Of a stretch of DNA of 64,000 bases, positions 1 to 8,136 are shown piece after piece. The stretch comes from an uncultured Pelagibacteraceae bacterium (GTDB taxonomy: Bacteria; Pseudomonadota; Alphaproteobacteria; Pelagibacterales; Pelagibacteraceae). Position 1 is the stretch's first letter, and every line of letters begins with the position of its first letter. Below the pieces are notes generated by a model that saw nothing but the letters and a program-made list of their open reading frames with translations, ran no database searches and was not told where the DNA came from. Position numbers and translations under genes: made by a program. The stretch is taken from the NCBI GenBank assembly GCA_902591755.1, contig CACJBX010000003.1, positions 96,125-160,124 on the forward strand, in the 5' to 3' direction.

Positions 1-347
1 ATCCAATAAGATTTTTTATTATTAAATTTTAAGTTTAGTAGATCTTTGCCAATTATTCTCATTATTAAAGCGGTAGGAGTGACTACCAAAAAAAAAATTA
101 TACCCATTATTAGTGGTGATATTACTTTTCCTAACAGTAATCCTAACTTAAACCAAAGTTTGTTTAAAGGTGTCAAAACTTTAGAGTTTATCAGTCCTAA
201 AATCAAAAAAATTATTGCAATAATAAAGGACCATATCCTTAAGTCACCATTATTTATTAAAGGGTAAAGTGCAACTAATAAAAAGACTATAAAAAAAACT
301 ATTCCAAAACTTTTATTAGAACCAATTTTTATTTCTGTATTTCTCAA
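1..347 (-). CDS. SxtJ-family small membrane protein (3' end cut by window edge)
   Basis: Reverse-strand reading gives about 115 residues running off the left edge. It has two hydrophobic segments (about residues 14-28 and 32-48), then a conserved LNKLWFKLGLLLGK stretch, a further hydrophobic segment and a VVTPTALIMRIIGKD motif, which match what I know of the SxtJ family. No ATG is in frame. A TTG at 345-347 lies 1 nt past the xsc stop, so translational coupling to xsc is likely. SxtJ proteins are small membrane proteins of unknown biochemistry, often found near carbamoyltransferase or glycan genes; nothing here assigns a function. Confidence 0.7.
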   Translation of the reverse strand, partial: MRNTEIKIGSNKSFGIVFFIVFLLVALYPLINNGDLRIWSFIIAIIFLILGLINSKVLTPLNKLWFKLGLLLGKVISPLIMGIIFFLVVTPTALIMRIIGKDLLNLKFNNKKSYW

Positions 348-348
348 A

Positions 349-2130
349 TTAAATTAATGATTTTTGAGGTTTCATATCTTTCTTTTGAATACCAGCAACC
401 TCAACTGGTTTTTTCATTGCATCTCTTCTAAACGGCTCGCCTAATTCTTGATTTAAAATAATTTCTATGAAAGTGGTAATTCCTTTTTTTTGATCCTCGC
501 AAGATTGTTTAATCGCTTTAGTTGTTTCTTCCATTGTTTTACATGTAACACCTTTTAAGCCACATGCGTTAGCAACTTTTGCATAACTCAGTTCTGGATC
601 AAGCTCAGTTCCAACAAAATTATCGTCAAACCACAATATAGAATTTCTTTTTTCAGCACCCCATTGATAATTTCTAAATATAACCATGGTAATAGCTGGC
701 CACTCTTCTCTTGCACAAGAGCTCATTTCATTCATGCTTATTCCAAAGGCCCCATCACCAGCAAAACCAATAACTGGTGTTTCTGGACATCCAATTTTTG
801 CACCTAAAATTGCTGGAAATCCATAACCACACGGTCCAAATAAACCTGGTGCTAAATACTTTCGACCTTTTTCAAAAGTTGGATAAGCATTTCCAATCGC
901 ACAGTTGTTCCCAATATCACTTGAAATTATTGCATCTTTAGGAAGCGCATCCTGTATGGCTCTCCATGCTTGTCTTGGGGACATTCTATCTTTATCTCTT
1001 TCTCTTGCTTCTTTATTCCAAACTGTTCCAGGATCATCTTCTTCATGATCGAGCCCGGCTAAAGTTTGTATCCAAGCGGATTTAGTTTTGTGAATTAAAT
1101 TTTTTCTCTCATCTCGACCTGAGTTACCAGCGTCAGATGAGAGTTTATCTAAAATTTGTTGTGCAACTTGTTTTGCATCACCACATATACCAACAGTAAC
1201 TTTTTTTGTTAAACCTATTCTGTCTGCGTTCATATCAACTTGAATTATCGTTGCGTTTTTTGGCCAATAGTCGATACCATAACCTGGTAAAGTTGAAAAA
1301 GGGTTTAATCTAGTTCCTAATGCAAGAACAACGTCAGCTTTTGAAATAAGTTCCATAGCTGCTTTTGAACCGTTGTAACCCAAAGGTCCGACAGCCAGTG
1401 GATGGCTTCCAGGAAAACTATCATTGTGTTGATAACCATTGCAAACTGGCGCATCTAGTTTTTCTGCTAACTTTTTGCATTCCTCTATTGCTCCACCAAT
1501 AACCACTCCTGCGCCTGATAAGATTACAGGAAATTTTGCTTTTGATAATAAACTTGAAGCTTTTTCAATTGCATCTTTTCCACCACCTTGTCTTTCAAAT
1601 CTAACAATAGGAGGAAGATCGATGTCTACAACTTGTGTCCAATAATCTCTTGGCACATTTATTTGTGCCGGTGCTGATCCTCTAAAAGCTTTTTCAATTA
1701 CTCTATTTAAAACTTCAGCCATTCTAGATGGATCTCTAACTTCTTCTTGGTAACAAACCATATCTTTAAATAAATTCATTTGCTCTACTTCTTGAAAACC
1801 ACCCTGACCCATTGTTTTATTTGCAGCTTGGGGAGTTACAAGTAATAAAGGTGTGTGATTCCAATAAGCTGTTTTAATAGGTGTAACTAGACCTGTAATA
1901 CCTGGACCATTTTGAGCGATCACCATTGACATTTTTCCGGTTGCTCGTGTGTAACCGTCAGCGATTAGCCCTCCATTAGTCTCATGCGCTACATCCCAAA
2001 AAGTTATACCTGCTTTTGGAAATAAATCCGAAATAGGCATAAAGGCAGAACCAATTATTCCAAACGCGTGTTCAACTCCGTGCATTTGAAGAACTTTAAT
2101 GAAAGCTTCCTCTGTGGTCATTTTGGTCAT
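349..2130 (-). CDS. xsc: Sulfoacetaldehyde acetyltransferase
   Basis: Thiamine-diphosphate enzyme of 593 aa, the usual Xsc length. The family converts sulfoacetaldehyde plus phosphate to acetyl phosphate and sulfite, the desulfonation step of taurine and isethionate breakdown in the cytoplasm. Visible are the N-terminal catalytic Glu in the HET motif (about residue 50), the NGPGIT loop (about 74-79), a central Rossmann domain and the ThDP-binding GDG motif (about 458). Sequence around the HTPLLLVTPQAANKT and GQGGFQEVEQM blocks is Xsc-like rather than acetolactate-synthase-like. The gene diverges from suyAB, which also releases sulfite, and the sulfite-handling tauE and apr genes lie nearby. 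The assignment is strong; the in vivo substrate could be any sulfoacetaldehyde precursor. Confidence 0.93.
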   Translation of the reverse strand: MTKMTTEEAFIKVLQMHGVEHAFGIIGSAFMPISDLFPKAGITFWDVAHETNGGLIADGYTRATGKMSMVIAQNGPGITGLVTPIKTAYWNHTPLLLVTPQAANKTMGQGGFQEVEQMNLFKDMVCYQEEVRDPSRMAEVLNRVIEKAFRGSAPAQINVPRDYWTQVVDIDLPPIVRFERQGGGKDAIEKASSLLSKAKFPVILSGAGVVIGGAIEECKKLAEKLDAPVCNGYQHNDSFPGSHPLAVGPLGYNGSKAAMELISKADVVLALGTRLNPFSTLPGYGIDYWPKNATIIQVDMNADRIGLTKKVTVGICGDAKQVAQQILDKLSSDAGNSGRDERKNLIHKTKSAWIQTLAGLDHEEDDPGTVWNKEARERDKDRMSPRQAWRAIQDALPKDAIISSDIGNNCAIGNAYPTFEKGRKYLAPGLFGPCGYGFPAILGAKIGCPETPVIGFAGDGAFGISMNEMSSCAREEWPAITMVIFRNYQWGAEKRNSILWFDDNFVGTELDPELSYAKVANACGLKGVTCKTMEETTKAIKQSCEDQKKGITTFIEIILNQELGEPFRRDAMKKPVEVAGIQKKDMKPQKSLI

Positions 2131-2147
2131 AAATATTCTCTACAATT

Positions 2148-2177
2148 TTGTTTGCAATCGCATGATTAATATATAAA
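2148..2177 (+). promoter_or_regulatory. Candidate sigma-70 promoter for suyAB
   Basis: TTGTTT (2148-2153) and TATAAA (2172-2177) are separated by 18 nt and lie 33 nt before the suyA start, in the divergent xsc-suyA gap. In DNA this A+T-rich such matches occur by chance, so this is a weak prediction. Confidence 0.3.
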
Positions 2178-2201
2178 TTCTTAGCAAGTTTCTACTAAGA
2201 A
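2178..2201. promoter_or_regulatory. Inverted repeat, possible operator between xsc and suyA
   Basis: TTCTTAG (2178-2184) and CTAAGAA (2195-2201) form a perfect 7-bp inverted repeat with a 10-nt spacer. It abuts the candidate -10 box and ends 9 nt before the suyA ATG. It could be an operator for a sulfonate-responsive regulator or an mRNA hairpin near the ribosome-binding region. No regulator gene lies beside it. Confidence 0.3.
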
Positions 2202-2210
2202 ATCGTCACA

Positions 2211-2498
2211 ATGGCAAAAACAGATATAATTATACACGATAAAAAAGATAATGTTGGAGTAATTGTCATCGAAAAAGTCACCAAAGGACAAGATTGTGGT
2301 TGTTGGATAATGGAAGACGACTCCTCATCTAAAGTAAAATCTGAGGCTGAAATACCTTTGGGTCATAAAATAGCATTACAGGATCTTAAAGAAGGCGATA
2401 CTATAATTAAATACGGACATGATATAGGAAAGGTAGTCAAGTCTATTAAAAAAGGTGACCATGTTCACGTCCATAACGTAAAAACGAAAAAGTGGTAA
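2211..2498 (+). CDS. suyA: (R)-sulfolactate sulfo-lyase, small subunit
   Basis: A 95-aa SAF-domain protein, the size of SuyA. Its C-terminal half has the G-x-x-I-G-K-x(5)-I-x-x-G-x-x-V-H-V-H-N pattern shared with the N-terminal domain of altronate dehydratase (UxaA family). SuyAB splits 3-sulfolactate into pyruvate and sulfite. The gene is followed after 1 nt by the large subunit, which makes the pair diagnostic. Two adjacent Cys (about 28 and 30, in DCGCW) are typical of the family. Cytoplasmic. Confidence 0.9.
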   Translation: MAKTDIIIHDKKDNVGVIVIEKVTKGQDCGCWIMEDDSSSKVKSEAEIPLGHKIALQDLKEGDTIIKYGHDIGKVVKSIKKGDHVHVHNVKTKKW

Positions 2499-2499
2499 A

Positions 2500-3666
2500 A
2501 TGCAAATTCCGAAAAGTTTTTTAGGTTTTAAAAGAGAAAACGGGAGAGCGGGAACAAGAAATCACGTGATTATTCTTCCAGTAGATGATATTTCGAATGC
2601 ATGTGCTGAGGCAGTGGCCAATAATATTAAGGGCACAATTGCACTTCCTCATTCATACGGTAGATTACAATTTGGGGCGGACTTAGAACTTCATTTTAGA
2701 ACAATGATAGGAACGGGACGAAATCCGAATGTAGCTGCAGTAATTGTTATTGGCATTGAGCCTAAGTGGACAAAAAGAATTGTTGATGCAATCGCAAAAA
2801 CTGGAAAACCTGTTGAAGGTTTTAGTATAGAGGGCGTTGGGGATATCGACACAATTGCAAAAGTTTCAAAAAAAGCTCAAGAATTTTCAATGTGGGCATC
2901 TGAAAAACAAAGAGAAGAATGTCCCATAAGTGATTTGTGGATATCAGTAAAATGTGGAGAGTCTGATACAACATCAGGTCTTGCATCTAATCCTACGGTT
3001 GGGAACTTAATGGATAAACTTGAGCCACTTGGAGTTCACTTATGTTTTGGCGAAACATCAGAGCTAACTGGTGCTGAAACTGTATGTGCAAAAAGAGGGA
3101 AAACAAAAGAAGCACAAGATAAATTTATGAAAACTTGGAGTTCATACAATGATTTTATTTTAAAGGAAGCAACGAATGATTTGTCAGAAAGTCAACCAAC
3201 AGCTGGAAACATTGCAGGAGGCCTTACCACAATTGAAGAAAAAGCTTTTGGAAATTTTCAAAAAATAGGTTCAAGAAAATTTATAGATGTATTAGAACCG
3301 GCTGAGGAGCCAACAAAAGGGAAAGGTTTATATTTCATGGACACCTCATCAGCTGCTGCTGAGTGTGTCACTTTACAAGCTGCGGGGGGGTTTAACATTC
3401 ATTTATTTCCGACAGGTCAAGGAAATATAATTGGCAATCCCATTGAGCCTGTGATTAAGCTTACAGCTAATCCATTAACAGCGAAAACTATGAGTGAACA
3501 TATTGATGTCGATGTTTCAAAAATATTATCAAGGGAAATGAATCTCGATCAGGCTGGTGATGAATTGATTAAATCTACAATTAAAGTTGCAAATGGGAGA
3601 CTAACTTGCGCAGAAGCACTAGGCCATAAAGAATTTGTGATGACTAAGTTGTACAGAAGTGCCTAA
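2500..3666 (+). CDS. suyB: (R)-sulfolactate sulfo-lyase, large subunit
   Basis: A 388-aa protein of the UxaA C-terminal (altronate dehydratase-like) family, the usual SuyB length. The N-terminal block [14 protein letters not shown] and the central [10 protein letters not shown] motif fit the family; the latter contains a Cys that probably supports an iron centre. With SuyA it forms the lyase giving pyruvate and sulfite from sulfolactate. It starts 1 nt after the suyA stop and its stop directly abuts the stop of the convergent thioredoxin-like gene, leaving no room for a classical terminator. Confidence 0.92.
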   Translation: MQIPKSFLGFKRENGRAGTRNHVIILPVDDISNACAEAVANNIKGTIALPHSYGRLQFGADLELHFRTMIGTGRNPNVAAVIVIGIEPKWTKRIVDAIAKTGKPVEGFSIEGVGDIDTIAKVSKKAQEFSMWASEKQREECPISDLWISVKCGESDTTSGLASNPTVGNLMDKLEPLGVHLCFGETSELTGAETVCAKRGKTKEAQDKFMKTWSSYNDFILKEATNDLSESQPTAGNIAGGLTTIEEKAFGNFQKIGSRKFIDVLEPAEEPTKGKGLYFMDTSSAAAECVTLQAAGGFNIHLFPTGQGNIIGNPIEPVIKLTANPLTAKTMSEHIDVDVSKILSREMNLDQAGDELIKSTIKVANGRLTCAEALGHKEFVMTKLYRSA

Positions 3667-4035
3667 TTAAATTACGGAATTTATAGCTTTATAAATTTTA
3701 TCTTTAGTTAACTCGCCAAGACTTCGATAGACTTCTTTATTGTTTTTATAAATTACAAGCGTAGTTTGAAACTGAATATTTAGTTGTTTGGCAATTTCCC
3801 TATTTGTAACATCAAATGTAAGATAAATTAAGTTATCAAAATCTTTTTCAACATCTTTTAATGCTTTCATTTGGCTGGCACATGACGTGCAATATTTTAT
3901 CCATGAACTTACAACTACAGTCTTTCCATCTGACTGGGCTTTATCAAAAACATCGTTATCGAATGTTGTTTGTTTTTCAGCAACAGCTAAATTGAAAGGC
4001 AATATAATTAATAATAAGAAAAATAATTTTTTCAT
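3667..4035 (-). CDS. Periplasmic thioredoxin-like protein
   Basis: A 122-aa protein with a signal peptide (residues 1-19, AVA-E cleavage) and a compact thioredoxin fold. The redox motif is CTSC (C49, C52) instead of the thioredoxin CGPC. It resembles the C-terminal catalytic domain of DsbD (TFDVT, QTTLVIYKNNKEV), so it may be a periplasmic thiol reductase. It is the last gene of a co-directional run from aprM through tauE. A role in redox handling of sulfur species or in cofactor assembly for the apr/tau module is inference from position only. Confidence 0.75.
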   Translation of the reverse strand: MKKLFFLLLIILPFNLAVAEKQTTFDNDVFDKAQSDGKTVVVSSWIKYCTSCASQMKALKDVEKDFDNLIYLTFDVTNREIAKQLNIQFQTTLVIYKNNKEVYRSLGELTKDKIYKAINSVI

Positions 4036-4070
4036 CTTACGGACATTACAATCAATTTTATAAAATTAAA

Positions 4071-5168
4071 CTACTTTTGTGAAGCAGGTGGAGCTGTGTA
4101 TACAAACTTCTTTTTAAGATTTGATAAAAACCTTCTCAAAATTGCCGCACCAACACCCAATACAAGGGCTAAAACAATTGAGAACAATCCATAAAGAACT
4201 GGAACATTTTTAGATAGATCTCTTACAAATTGAGAGATTGGTCCTAATGTTTTAGATCCTTTATTTGATGTCTCTTTAATTACCTCTTCTACAAAGAAAG
4301 TATCGTATGCTATCGCTATCCCGACTAATAGCAAAAGCATTGCCAAAATAGTTTTAAACTGAGAGCTATCAACTTTTTCACCAATCTTTTGGCCTATTTG
4401 AACCCCCAGTATAGAACCTAAAATTAAAACTGTTACTAATATCAAGTCAATAGTACCGTAATTAAACGCATGTAGGATAGTAACTATTGCACTTATAAAT
4501 ATTGTTACAAATAAAGAAGTTCCAGGAATTAATTTAGTGGGCATTCCTATAATATAAATCATCGCAGGAACAAGTATAAAAGCTCCACCAACACCAAGTA
4601 TAGCTGCTATATAACCCACAATAAATCCCATGATAATTGGAGTAAAAGCACTTTCGTAAAGTTTAGATTTTTTAAACCTCATTCTAAAAGGCAAACCTTG
4701 TAGCCAATTATGATCGTGTAATTTTTTTTTAACAATAATTTTTTTTCTAGCTCTATCGATTTCTGTAACACCTTGAACCAGCATCATAGTCCCGATGATA
4801 GCTAGTATGTACATATATGCTAATGAAATAACGATATTAATTTTTCCAATGTCTTGAAAGTAAGTAAAAGTTAAAATACCTAGGATAGTTCCCATAGCAC
4901 CACCAACTACAATCATTAAACCCATTTTATAATCAAGAGTTCCTTTCAAATAATGAGTGGTGGAACCCGATATGGATGTGCCAAGAATATTATTCGCCTC
5001 ATTTGGTACTGCATAAGCTGGGGGAATTCCTAAAAAAATTAAGAAAGGAGTCATTAAAAAACCACCGCCAACACCAAATAAACCTGATAAAATTCCTACG
5101 ACTAAACTTAAAAAAAAGATAAAAGGTAAGCTTACATTTACTTCTGCAATAGGAAGAAAGAACTCCAT
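4071..5168 (-). CDS. TauE/SafE-family sulfite/sulfonate exporter
   Basis: A 365-aa polytopic membrane protein with two TauE repeats. Each contains a glycine-rich GxFGVGGGFLMTPFL or ILGVGGAFILVPAMI motif (about residues 30 and 190). A cytoplasmic loop (about 135-170) separates the repeats and a further TM helix lies near the C-terminus. Family members export sulfite, sulfoacetate or related anions. Its position between genes that make sulfite (xsc, suyAB) and genes that oxidise it (aprAB) supports sulfite export as an overflow route. Substrate not proven. Confidence 0.85.
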   Translation of the reverse strand: MEFFLPIAEVNVSLPFIFFLSLVVGILSGLFGVGGGFLMTPFLIFLGIPPAYAVPNEANNILGTSISGSTTHYLKGTLDYKMGLMIVVGGAMGTILGILTFTYFQDIGKINIVISLAYMYILAIIGTMMLVQGVTEIDRARKKIIVKKKLHDHNWLQGLPFRMRFKKSKLYESAFTPIIMGFIVGYIAAILGVGGAFILVPAMIYIIGMPTKLIPGTSLFVTIFISAIVTILHAFNYGTIDLILVTVLILGSILGVQIGQKIGEKVDSSQFKTILAMLLLLVGIAIAYDTFFVEEVIKETSNKGSKTLGPISQFVRDLSKNVPVLYGLFSIVLALVLGVGAAILRRFLSNLKKKFVYTAPPASQK

Positions 5169-5214
5169 CAGGATTAATTATTCCTCAAAATTAATAAAGT
5201 CAACTGTTTGAAAT

Positions 5215-5364
5215 TTAGAATCCAAAAAAAGTACTAGATAACATTACTACCCAGTATGCTGCTAAACCTATATAAAGAGTAATTTTAGTATTTATATTTG
5301 ATATAATTTTTAAGTTAAATATGTGCTTGAAAGAATTTGAGTGTTTTTGAAAATATTCAAGCAT
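5215..5364 (-). CDS. Small membrane protein (49 aa), unknown
   Basis: Found by reading the gap between tauE and the next gene: an ATG-started 49-codon frame ending in TAA. The N-terminal half is polar and basic. The C-terminal half (about residues 29-49) is a single hydrophobic helix with Tyr/Trp near its middle and an FFGF end. It shares strand and spacing with the apr-tauE run. No family recognised. An AT-rich chance ORF cannot be excluded, but the clean amphipathic-plus-TM layout argues for a gene. Confidence 0.5.
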   Translation of the reverse strand: MLEYFQKHSNSFKHIFNLKIISNINTKITLYIGLAAYWVVMLSSTFFGF

Positions 5365-5406
5365 ACTTATCAAGTACACCTTAATAAGGATCTTTGCAAG
5401 AATTTT

Positions 5407-5757
5407 TTAAAAAATAGTTGCTCCAAATACCTTTACGGCACCACCCTCTTCTCCAAGAACAAGTCTTCCTAAGAACTCGCCCTCTTCTGTAGTACTTGTC
5501 TGTTTAAACAATACCGTTACGTGCATCCCTCGTCTTAAACAACCAAAAGCTTGGAAATTATCAGTCAAACTTGAGATTAATTTATTACTAGCCCATTGTT
5601 TACCTAGCTCTACCTCGTTAGCCCCGTAAAGCATTTGTGAAGAAAAATCCCTGGTAAAACCACCATAATCTTTCATATTTGAGGACCTAATAAGGTTTGA
5701 CCATATTGGATTAGCCAATTTTATAATTTCATCATCAGTCTTTGATGTGAAGCTCAT
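5407..5757 (-). CDS. Conserved-looking protein in apr operon, unknown
   Basis: A 116-aa soluble protein beginning 15 nt after the aprA stop and probably co-transcribed. I do not recognise the family. The N-terminal third is helical and acidic. The centre has EVELGKQWASNKLISSLTDN followed by FGCLRRGMHVTVLFKQTSTTEEGEF, and a C-terminal beta-rich part (LGRLVLGEEGGAVKVFGATIF) looks like a sheet-forming domain. There is one Cys, no signal peptide and no TM helix. A cone-shaped alpha+beta fold (NTF2-like or cystatin-like) is a guess. Position suggests a role with APS reductase. Confidence 0.7.
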   Translation of the reverse strand: MSFTSKTDDEIIKLANPIWSNLIRSSNMKDYGGFTRDFSSQMLYGANEVELGKQWASNKLISSLTDNFQAFGCLRRGMHVTVLFKQTSTTEEGEFLGRLVLGEEGGAVKVFGATIF

Positions 5758-5772
5758 ATTTTTGAAGTCCTT

Positions 5773-7632
5773 TTAAGATGCCTTTTTTTTCTCTTTGTCG
5801 TCAACTATGTGATATACAGGTTTTTTTTCCATTGTGAACTTACCTGTTTCAGGATCTCTTCTTGATACTGTCAAACAATGCCAATTTTCATCATCTAATT
5901 TCATATGATCGCCTCTATAATAGTATCCTGGCCAACGAGTTTCTTCCCTAAATAAAGTATGCTCAGTAACGCATTGAGATGTTAAAGCCCTATGTTTCAA
6001 CTCCCAGGCTCTCATCAACTGGTGATAATCCTCGGCCCCGACATTTTCTAGGTCCTCTTGAAGCCAATCTAATAGTTCTAAACCTTTTTTAAGAAGATTA
6101 TCATTTGTCATATAGTTGTTAGTAATACCACCACAATATTCATCCATAATTTTTTGAAGTCTTTGTAGACCTTGTATAGGAGAAATATAACTTGGTGAAA
6201 CTGTACCTCCAGTTATCTCATTTCTTCCAACTGTATAGTTTTCCAAAGGTTTATATATTACCTCTTTTAAATCATTATACTGTTTCTCGCTTACTTTTAT
6301 ATTATTGGCTTTTTTATCTTCGATGTATTTAACAGCAGCTTTTGCAGCTAGTCTTCCCTCAGTAAAAGAACCTGATGAAAATTTGTGGGCACTTCCTCCA
6401 ACAGTGTCTCCTGCTCCAAATAAACCCTCTACAGACATCATTCTGTTATATCCCCAGAAATAATCATCTGGTGCAATGTCCTCTGGACCACTTACCCATG
6501 CTCCTGAACAAGTTGCGTGTGAACCCATAACGTAAGGCTCTGAGGTTGTTAATTCTGGATTAGTATACTTTGGATCTATGTTTTGTGATGCCCAAACTAC
6601 GGCTTGACCTACTGTCATACCTAAAAAGTTTTCCCAGCCAACAGTTTCTAAATGAGGATCCTGAAAAGCTTCTTTTGTTACCATGTGGATTGGTCCGCCA
6701 CCTGCTGCTACTTCTTGGATAAATGCATGATTTCTTAAACAAGTTGGAGTTGGATGATGATCTATATATTCTCCGACGAGTTTTTTGGTAGCATCATACC
6801 ATTTCTTTTCATAGTTCTCCCCATTAGCATTCTGGGTATAAGTTTTTAAATGTAAAAAATAAGCTCCAACTGGACCGTAACCATCCTTAAATCTACAAAG
6901 TACAATTCTATTTTCCATTTGTGTCATCTTGGCACCAGCTGCTATCGGTAATGCGTAAGCTGAACCATTGCTCCATGGTGCATACCAAGTTCTTCCCATA
7001 CCTTCACCAACTGCTCTAGGTTTAAATATATGTGATGCCCCTCCTGCAGCTATTATTACTGCTTTAGCTTTAAATACGTGGTAGTCACCAGTTCTCATAT
7101 TAAATCCAACTGCTCCGGCAACTCTGTTTTCATTTTCTTCATCTTTGAGAAGATGAGTTATCATTATTCTATTATAAATTTTATCAGCTGACTTTTTTGC
7201 AGCTTCAGCAACGATCGGCTTATAACTTTCACCGTGAATCATTATTTGCCATTTTCCTTCTCTTTGATATCTGCCTGTCTCTTTGTTTTTCATCATAGGC
7301 AATCCCCACTCATCAAACATATGTACAGTTGAGTCTACGTGTCTTGCCATGTCGTAACCTAAGTCTTCTCTAACTAATCCCATTAGATCGTTTCTAGCAT
7401 ATCTTACATGATCCTCGGGCTGGTTTTCTCCCCACTGCATTCCCATGTAACAGTTAATTGCATAAAGTCCTTGAGCTACTGCACCACTTCTATCGATGTT
7501 TGCTTTTTCAACACAAATGATTTTTAAATTTCTTCCCCAGTGTCTAGCTTCAAACGTAGCACCAGTACCGGCCATACCACCGCCGACAACTAATACATCA
7601 CAATCTTCAAAGACAGTTTTATTTTTAGGCAT
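5773..7632 (-). CDS. aprA: Adenylylsulfate reductase, alpha subunit
   Basis: FAD-dependent AprA of 619 aa. The dinucleotide-binding motif VVGGGMAGTGA is at about residues 15-25, followed by GLYAINCYMGMQWGENQPEDHVRYARNDLMGL, characteristic of AprA rather than fumarate reductase. The enzyme interconverts APS with AMP and sulfite. In non-photosynthetic marine bacteria without dissimilatory sulfite reductase it is thought to run in the oxidative direction. The start overlaps the aprB stop by 1 nt. Together with Xsc and SuyAB nearby, the likely job is to oxidise cytoplasmic sulfite. No ATP sulfurylase gene is in the window. Confidence 0.95.
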   Translation of the reverse strand: MPKNKTVFEDCDVLVVGGGMAGTGATFEARHWGRNLKIICVEKANIDRSGAVAQGLYAINCYMGMQWGENQPEDHVRYARNDLMGLVREDLGYDMARHVDSTVHMFDEWGLPMMKNKETGRYQREGKWQIMIHGESYKPIVAEAAKKSADKIYNRIMITHLLKDEENENRVAGAVGFNMRTGDYHVFKAKAVIIAAGGASHIFKPRAVGEGMGRTWYAPWSNGSAYALPIAAGAKMTQMENRIVLCRFKDGYGPVGAYFLHLKTYTQNANGENYEKKWYDATKKLVGEYIDHHPTPTCLRNHAFIQEVAAGGGPIHMVTKEAFQDPHLETVGWENFLGMTVGQAVVWASQNIDPKYTNPELTTSEPYVMGSHATCSGAWVSGPEDIAPDDYFWGYNRMMSVEGLFGAGDTVGGSAHKFSSGSFTEGRLAAKAAVKYIEDKKANNIKVSEKQYNDLKEVIYKPLENYTVGRNEITGGTVSPSYISPIQGLQRLQKIMDEYCGGITNNYMTNDNLLKKGLELLDWLQEDLENVGAEDYHQLMRAWELKHRALTSQCVTEHTLFREETRWPGYYYRGDHMKLDDENWHCLTVSRRDPETGKFTMEKKPVYHIVDDKEKKKAS

Positions 7633-8102
7633 TAATAATAAACTCCTTTTTTAAAGGAGTTCTTATCTAAAGTTGGAAGATCTTTGTCAGTATTTAAACC
7701 GTGAGGTTCATTATAAAGTATTTGAGAATTAATTTCTCCTTGATTAGGTTTGTCACCATCAGCAAGTTTAGGAATAAATTTTCCCCATGGCTTTGTTGTT
7801 ATCGGAGATACAAAATCTTTTTCTGTTCCATTTCTAAATTTTATTTTCCAAGAAATCGTTCCTTTTTCTTCTTCTCTTCTAACTCTTACACTATGTCCCA
7901 TTGGAGCAAAGTCAGCATAGCCTCTTACATCTATTGCGTGATTAGGACAAGCTTTAACGCAAGAGTAACACTCCCAACAAAAATTTGGCTCAATATTTTT
8001 GGCTCTTCTAATATTTTTATCGATGTGCATGATATCTGAAGGACAGATATCTACGCAGTGACCACAACCATCGCACCTAGTCATGTATACAAATGTTGAC
8101 AT
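7632..8102 (-). CDS. aprB: Adenylylsulfate reductase, beta (ferredoxin-like) subunit
   Basis: A 156-aa iron-sulfur subunit. Two [4Fe-4S] cluster motifs are complete: C10-x2-C13-x2-C16-x3-C20 and C42-x2-C45-x2-C48-x3-C52. A C-terminal extension wraps onto AprA in the known heterodimer. It passes electrons between AprA FAD and a membrane partner, here probably AprM, whose gene ends 34 nt upstream. The order aprM-aprB-aprA is the arrangement known for this lineage of apr loci. Confidence 0.95.
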   Translation of the reverse strand: MSTFVYMTRCDGCGHCVDICPSDIMHIDKNIRRAKNIEPNFCWECYSCVKACPNHAIDVRGYADFAPMGHSVRVRREEEKGTISWKIKFRNGTEKDFVSPITTKPWGKFIPKLADGDKPNQGEINSQILYNEPHGLNTDKDLPTLDKNSFKKGVYY

Positions 8103-8136
8103 TATTTATTTTATCTCCTTTTTAAATTCTAACATA

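Noticed and set aside
46..267. 73-aa plus-strand ORF at the left end
   Set aside because: It mirrors the SxtJ-like gene on the minus strand, whose protein motifs are recognisable; the plus-strand product is not.
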